Notes under the pieces: model-generated
Seen by the model: the letters and a program-made list of their open reading frames with translations, nothing else
Told to the model about the DNA's origin: nothing
Databases searched by the model: none
Program-made: the position numbers and the translations under genes
In this document: positions 59,506-64,000 of the stretch, piece after piece
Numbering within the stretch: the first letter of the stretch is position 1
Layout of the letters: each line of letters begins with the position of its first letter
From: Tolypeutes matacus
Taxonomy: Eukaryota; Chordata; Mammalia; Cingulata; Chlamyphoridae
Direction: 5' to 3'
NCBI GenBank assembly: GCA_026826555.1
Contig: JAKSZT010053837.1
Location: 2,111,687 to 2,175,686 of the forward strand
Length of the DNA stretch: 64,000 bases

Positions 59506-60220
59506 TGATTTAACTGTCTTTAACAAAGGGTTATTTGTTAAAACCCTTAGATGGAGACTTATTCTCTGGGTACTCAATTTTCCAGAAGTTCAGAGAAGTC
59601 CCTGATACAGCCACTTCTGGCCTTAGTCTCAGAGCACACTATCTGGACAGGCTGAGAATTTTCCAAATCATCAATTGCTGATTTCCTGGTGTTTAACAGT
59701 TCAATCCTCAGTTTCTCTCTTTCCTTTCTCATTTCACTATAAGCTCCAAGGAGAAACCAGGCTGTACCTCCCATACTTAGATTGGAAATCTCAGCTAAAC
59801 ATCCAACTTCATCACTTACAGGTTCTGCCTCCCATCTGACATCAGAACTATTTTGCCAAGTTTTCTGCCACTTTATAATAAGGATTGCCTTTCTTCCAAT
59901 TTCCGATGACACATTCATCATTTCCATCTAAAGGCACATAAGAAGTACCTTTAACATCCCTATTTCTACCAATACTCTTTTTGTGATGAATTATGTATTC
60001 TCCAAGACAATACAAATATTCTCTGTAGCTCTCATTAAAAAAAAAAAAAGTTTAAAATTTATTGATTTTACTTTTAATTTTCATAAAATAGAATTTACTC
60101 TTTAATAGTGTATAGTTCATAGGTTTTGACAAATGTATGGAGTCCACCACCCCAGAACCATACTGAACAGTTCTATCACTCTAATAGTTTCTCTGGGCAT
60201 CCCTTTTTGTAGATCTTCCC

Positions 60221-60648
60221 TGTATTAGTCAGGGATCTCTAGGGAAATAGAAGCAACAAGAAATATCTATAAATAGTATGAGATTTTATAAAATTGTCTC
60301 ATGCAATCATGGGGATGCACAAGTCCAAATTCCTTAGGGCAGGCTGCAAGCCAGGGGATCCAATGAAGGTCCTTGTTGAGTTCCCAGGAGACACTGGCTG
60401 TCCAAAGTCGAGATGGGAGTTCTCTTTCTTCCCCTTTTAAGGCCTTCAACTGATTGGATGAGACATCACTCATTGCTGATGGCAATCTCCTCAGTTGACT
60501 GTAGATGTAACCAGCCATTTAAGCAATCAACTCACTGATGATTAAAGTCCATGAAATGCCCTTGTATTACAATTAGCCCAGTGCTTGCCTGACCAAACAA
60601 CCTAGCACCATTACCTGGCCTAGTTGACACATTAGCCTAGCCATCACA
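60221..60648 (-). mobile_element. Solo LTR nested in the MaLR element
   Basis: 428 bp, minus-strand TGTGATGGCTAGGC to CTGACTAATACA. Flanked by the exact 5-bp duplication TTCCC at 60216-60220 and 60649-60653, as expected for an ERVL-type integrase. No internal region, so two LTRs have recombined. Family not resolved. Confidence 0.85.
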
Positions 60649-61107
60649 TTCCCCATCATCCAAACACTTTAAAAGTTGTGCTTTCGAGAGTCACCTGATT
60701 AACATCAGACATTTACTTTCATAGCCCCATTGGTTAGTGAAACATCTTGTACACAAGGATGTCATTCTGGGTTCCACATAACTCCTGCACCCTCATGCCA
60801 CACACATACTTTACTTCTCGTCCTTCACTCTACCTCCCCCCACATACATCAACAGACAGCTGGAACCTGCACAATGGAGGAAATAAATATAGTTTTTAAT
60901 TAAATTAGCATGCTTGATTGGGAAACAAACAAAAAACAAACAAAACACCTATATAGCTTATCAATCAATTATTGATGAGTTACTCTGTGCCAGTAATGTC
61001 TCACTCATTTTTAAGCCCTTCCAGCCTCTACCCATTACCCAATTTCAAAGTTGTTTCCACATTTTTAGTTATTTGCAGTAGCAAGACCCCACTTTCAGGT
61101 ACCATAT

Positions 61108-61558
61108 TGTTTTAGTTTCCAGCTGCTAAAACAAATATCATACAATGGGTTGGATTAACAACAGGAATTTATTGGTTCAAGGTTTCAGAGGCTAGAAGGC
61201 TGGCTGCCTCCAGGGAGCAGCATCCTCTGGCTGGCTGGCAAACTTTGGGCTTCCTTGGCTTTTCTATGGCAATGTACAGAGTGATGTCTTCTCCTTTCTC
61301 TTCTGGGTTCCACTGACTTCCAATTTCCAGGTTCTCTTGACTTCCAGCTTCTTATTCCTCCTGTGGCTTCTCTATGTCCAGTGTCCTCTGCTTATACAGA
61401 CTTTAGCCATATTGGTTTATGGCTCACCCTTATCCAGTCTGGGCACACTTAACTAATAACAGCTTCAAGGGTCCTATTTGCAATTGAGTTCACACCCAGA
61501 GGACCAGAGAGTTTGGGACCTGAACATGTCTTTTGAGGAGGACACCATTCAATCCCTA
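61108..61558 (-). mobile_element. 5' LTR of the MaLR element
   Basis: Minus strand from TAGGGATTGAATGGTGTCC to GGAAACTAAAACA, with AATAAATTCCTGTTGTTAAT near the end (poly(A) signal). Its first dinucleotide is TA rather than TG, probably one substitution. Confidence 0.82.
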
Positions 61559-61606
61559 ATGGCTACTTCCTGCTTTCAGTTAATAAAATGATAAAAATGA
61601 GATGTG

Positions 61607-61799
61607 TTGGGAAGCGGCTGTGGCTCAATCAGTGGGGCTCCCATTTACCATATGGGAGGCCCTGGGTTCGGTTTCCGGGGCCTCCTGGTGAAGGCAAGCC
61701 CGCCCGCACGGCGTGGTTAGCTGACCCAGCGAGCACAAGCAGCAAGGGGGGGATAAATGAATAAATAAATAAATAAATAAAAAGTAAATCCTCAAAAAA
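61607..61799 (+). mobile_element. Xenarthran SINE, about 185-bp class
   Basis: Head (GGGAAGCGGCTGTGGCTCAA, then GGGTTCGGTTTCCGGGGCCT), body (GCACGGCGTGGTTAGCTGAC) and (AAAT)n tail. Exact 14-bp duplication AAAAATGAGATGTG at 61593-61606 and 61800-61813. Confidence 0.95.
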
Positions 61800-62582
61800 A
61801 AAAATGAGATGTGATTAACTTACTCAATAAACCGAGCACACAATATGGTTTAAAAGCTTGTGAAAATCAACTTTTAAAAGACAAAATCAATGCTAATTCT
61901 GTGTGGATATAGTTCAAAACTTCTAGATTAGAAATCTTTATATTATAAAAAGGTAAAGCTCATAAAATAAAATAATATGCAAAGTAGACACAATAAACCT
62001 TGAACTAAAGAAACATTTTTTAAAATGTTTTACACATAACAAAGAAATCAGTTTAATAAAATTATAACATGAGCTCATTTTTATTCCTGAAGAAAAGAAA
62101 TAACCTTACCTATCACAAAGATCATTATTTTGATATCCCAGGAATAATTTTCCATGAAAGTTATTTCCTGGGACCAATAGGATCTTACCTTCCCACACAT
62201 AAAAAGGACCTCTACTATAATTAGTTACTACTCTGTTTCCAAAGCACCTGAAAACAATGATTTTCCTTTCATTAAATTTGTCGAGTACAAAATAATGATT
62301 AAATTAATAAAACATTTTTAGCAAGCCATTAGTAAGAAAACACTGTACTTACCCAAATTAAAACAAGTTAACTTTTTTGTATAACTTTAGAAATATTCTT
62401 AAATGTGAAAATAGTTAAATTATTTTGAGGTACCACAATGTACCAAAATTTAAAAGCAATTGAAACTTCCTCCAATTAATTTCTCCCCTCAAAAATAAAG
62501 TTTCATTTAACTTCCCCATTTAGTGTGCCCATTTATTTTAAGAGGGTAAGAGGGAGGGAGGAAAGAAGGAAGGTTGGTTTAC

Positions 62583-62810
62583 CTTATGTTTTGCTGAATG
62601 CTGTATGAGTTCAGTAATTAACACTTTGTCCTGTTGCAATCTTCGCTTCATAAGCTTGGAGCAGTTGATATTAATGGCTTCCAAAATGTGGGACGTATTG
62701 TATTCCACAAAAGGCCGGCTATCAATTAGCAGCACTTTTTCCGTTCCACTTTCCAGTAGAGCCACCAATGTCTCGGTAACAATTTGAGTTCCAATGATCT
62801 CATGGGCCAT
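62583..62810 (-). CDS. DUSP16: DUSP16 coding exon 1: start codon and MAP kinase docking motif
   Basis: First coding exon of the JNK/p38 phosphatase MKP-7, residues 1-76. It starts ATG at 62808-62810 and reads MAHEIIGTQIVTETLVALLE, then SGTEKVLLIDSRPFVEYNTS, then the rest to HSAKHK, nearly identical to human as I recall it. It is the first part of the rhodanese/CH2 domain. LMKRRL (residues 53-58, Arg56-Arg57) is the basic kinase-interaction motif. The exon ends on a complete codon at 62583 with donor AAG|GTAAAC; beyond that, reading continues open but is intronic. The start is supported by protein similarity and by joining in frame to exon 2. Upstream bases GTTGTCATGG give only a fair Kozak context. 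Confidence 0.97.
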
Positions 62811-62899
62811 GACAACAGTGAGTCCTCTTTTGCCACCTCCTTTAATTTGCCACGATGATGTAACGGTGGTGTGCTCAAAGGCTCACCCACTCCATTGTA
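62811..62899 (-). other. DUSP16: Possible 5'UTR part of the DUSP16 start-codon exon
   Basis: On the minus strand CATACATTTTTAG (AG at 62900-62901) is the nearest acceptor-like site upstream of the ATG, which would give 89 nt of 5'UTR. The polypyrimidine tract is weak, so the exon may start further out. Confidence 0.35.
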
Positions 62900-64000
62900 C
62901 TAAAAATGTATGAGGTCAGGCTGGTGGTGACTGGCAAAAGGAGAGTTAAACCCATTTTCGGCAAGAGCTCTCCGAGTGAATGTCTCTTTCTCTGTTGATG
63001 TGCTTGCTCTTGCAAAGGACTCCTTCCACAAAGCAGCCCCTCACATCTGATTCATAAAGAGATGACTGGAATAACCATTCCGCAACAAAAGACGCTTTGG
63101 GGCAGCCACTGCATTACATCATTCTTTACCTTTGCTCCCTCGCTCCAACAGCTTTACCCTGGTCTGAAAGCCTATGCGGAGAGAGAGACAGAAAACAAAA
63201 CATGGGGTCAAAAAAAGAAGAAGGAACATCAGATTAGAGAGTGTATGATTCATGATATTTACTCCATTAATTTAATTCCAAACTTGATGCACTGTTTCAT
63301 TTGAACAACAACAAAAAGAACAAATAAGTACAGCTTCAGAAAAACATGCTAATGATAACTCAATTTTACCTCAACAGCAAAAACACAAAGACGACAAAAC
63401 AAGACACATTCATGAATTATAATCACTGGGGCCCAGCACCAAATGACTTGTATGAAATTTAAAAGGCTTTGGAAAGTTGCTAAAAGTATTATTATGCCAA
63501 ATGATTTTCCTCCATCTTATTTTCTTGAAAATAGCATAAAGAACGACAGTTTAGGACCAGGTTTGCAATCCCATATTATCAGCGACAAAAATCTTTCCTG
63601 ATGGCTTGAGAATTACTGTAATGAGTGCTCAGGAGTGAGCCCCATTACCCACAAACAGCAGTCTCTTTAAACCATGGGTTTGTAACCTTTTTTGTCCCAC
63701 GGACCCCTTTGCCAGTCAGGTGAAAACCACGGACCCCTTACTAAGTCCACACTATACTGTGTGTTATTTAATAAATAGCTCACACCTGTTCCAACATGTC
63801 CCCACAAAATAATGTTGTTTTGAATTTCATTTCAAGCTCACAGACCCCTTGTTAAGAACCCCTGCCTTAAACTATCCTCACAGAGGAGAAAAAGTAGGAA
63901 AACAGGAGGTTCCGTAAATCTCAGCTACCTTTTAAGGAAAAGGGGTAGAAGTGGCTGGTAAGCTGGTCACAGCAAGCCCTGAGCTGACTGCATGCATCCA
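62900..64000 (-). other. DUSP16: Sequence upstream of the DUSP16 start exon
   Basis: Probably 5'UTR and intron towards the promoter, which should lie to the right of the window: there is no CpG island here. Includes the hAT-like relic 63672-63864. The open frame at 63062-63304 (+) is unrecognised. Confidence 0.5.
63672..63864. mobile_element. hAT-like non-autonomous DNA transposon, second copy
   Basis: Ends CATGGGTTTGTAACCTTTTT and CCCTTGTTAAGAACCCCTG pair as diverged terminal inverted repeats. Inside are repeated CCACGGACCCCTT blocks. Same family as 5712-5886. Confidence 0.6.

Larger units (their letters stand above)
57805..61558 (-). mobile_element. MaLR retrotransposon with both LTRs and internal region
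   Basis: 5' LTR 61558-61108, internal region 61107-58133 and 3' LTR 58132-57805, all on the minus strand. Just inside the 5' LTR the sequence reads TGGTACCTGAAAGTGGGGTC, then GTGGAAACAACTTTGAAATT, which fits the start of THE1/MST-type internal DNA. Near the 3' end, GTACCATTGTATATTGGAAG and TAACTTGTTTTCTGGTTTC fit the end of the same family. Remaining open frames (59927-59574 and 58698-58231) are decayed remnants. Two SINEs and a solo LTR are nested inside. Confidence 0.82.
57700..62582 (-). other. DUSP16: DUSP16 intron 1 of the coding part
   Basis: 4.9 kb, canonical ends (GT at 62581-62582, AG at 57700-57701 on minus). Most of it is one MaLR element with nested insertions (57805-61558), followed by a SINE. 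The rest (61810-62560) is AT-rich without recognised features. Confidence 0.9.

Noticed and set aside
62538..62582. Extension of the DUSP16 N-terminal frame beyond HSAKHK
   Set aside because: A GTAAAC donor follows the Lys codon and exon 2 continues the known protein in frame; the extra residues are intron read-through.

Overview
The window is vertebrate nuclear DNA from a placental mammal. It has small exons far apart with GT-AG splice sites, and dense interspersed repeats of mammalian type (MIR, L2, L1, MaLR LTRs). About twenty copies of a tRNA-derived SINE, with a head close to GGATGTGGCTCAA and a B-box close to GGTTCGATCCC, point to a xenarthran. The longer versions look more like sloth or anteater copies than armadillo copies, but I hold the sub-lineage loosely. 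The layout matches the human 12p13 order BORCS5 then DUSP16, tail to tail.

Left end (1 to about 4.4 kb, + strand): the last intron, last coding exon and probable 3'UTR of BORCS5, a subunit of the lysosome-positioning BORC complex. The coding end is unusual. A 2-nt deletion relative to the human protein as I recall it brings in an early stop, and the old C-terminal codons survive out of frame just downstream. From about 4.4 to 10.9 kb is the gap between the two convergent genes, holding two SINEs, an intergenic composite SINE, an old palindromic repeat and a hAT-like relic.

The rest (10.9 to 63 kb, - strand) is DUSP16 (MKP-7), a JNK/p38 phosphatase. All six coding exons are present at 62810-62583, 57699-57561, 40717-40554, 25157-24998, 16812-16689 and 14809-13633. 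They join in frame to 663 codons, against 665 for human, with intact docking motif, general acid Asp213 and catalytic Cys244. A 2.7-kb 3'UTR almost free of repeats follows.

The DUSP16 introns are full of mobile elements. Intron 4 holds an L1 whose 5' region was hit by a DNAJC19 retrocopy. That copy has a 10-bp target duplication and a poly(A) tail, and apparently kept one 600-bp GT-AG intron. Intron 3 holds a 2.3-kb L2-clade LINE with a YADD box. Intron 2 holds two inverted duplications (114 bp at about 98% identity, and about 225 bp at about 88%). Intron 1 holds a two-LTR MaLR element with SINEs and a solo LTR nested inside it. I found no CRISPR array, operon or other prokaryotic structure, and no clearly new enzymatic system. 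The most notable items are the BORCS5 frameshift, the semi-processed DNAJC19 retrocopy, the two inverted duplications and a 43-bp-stem hairpin near 2 kb.
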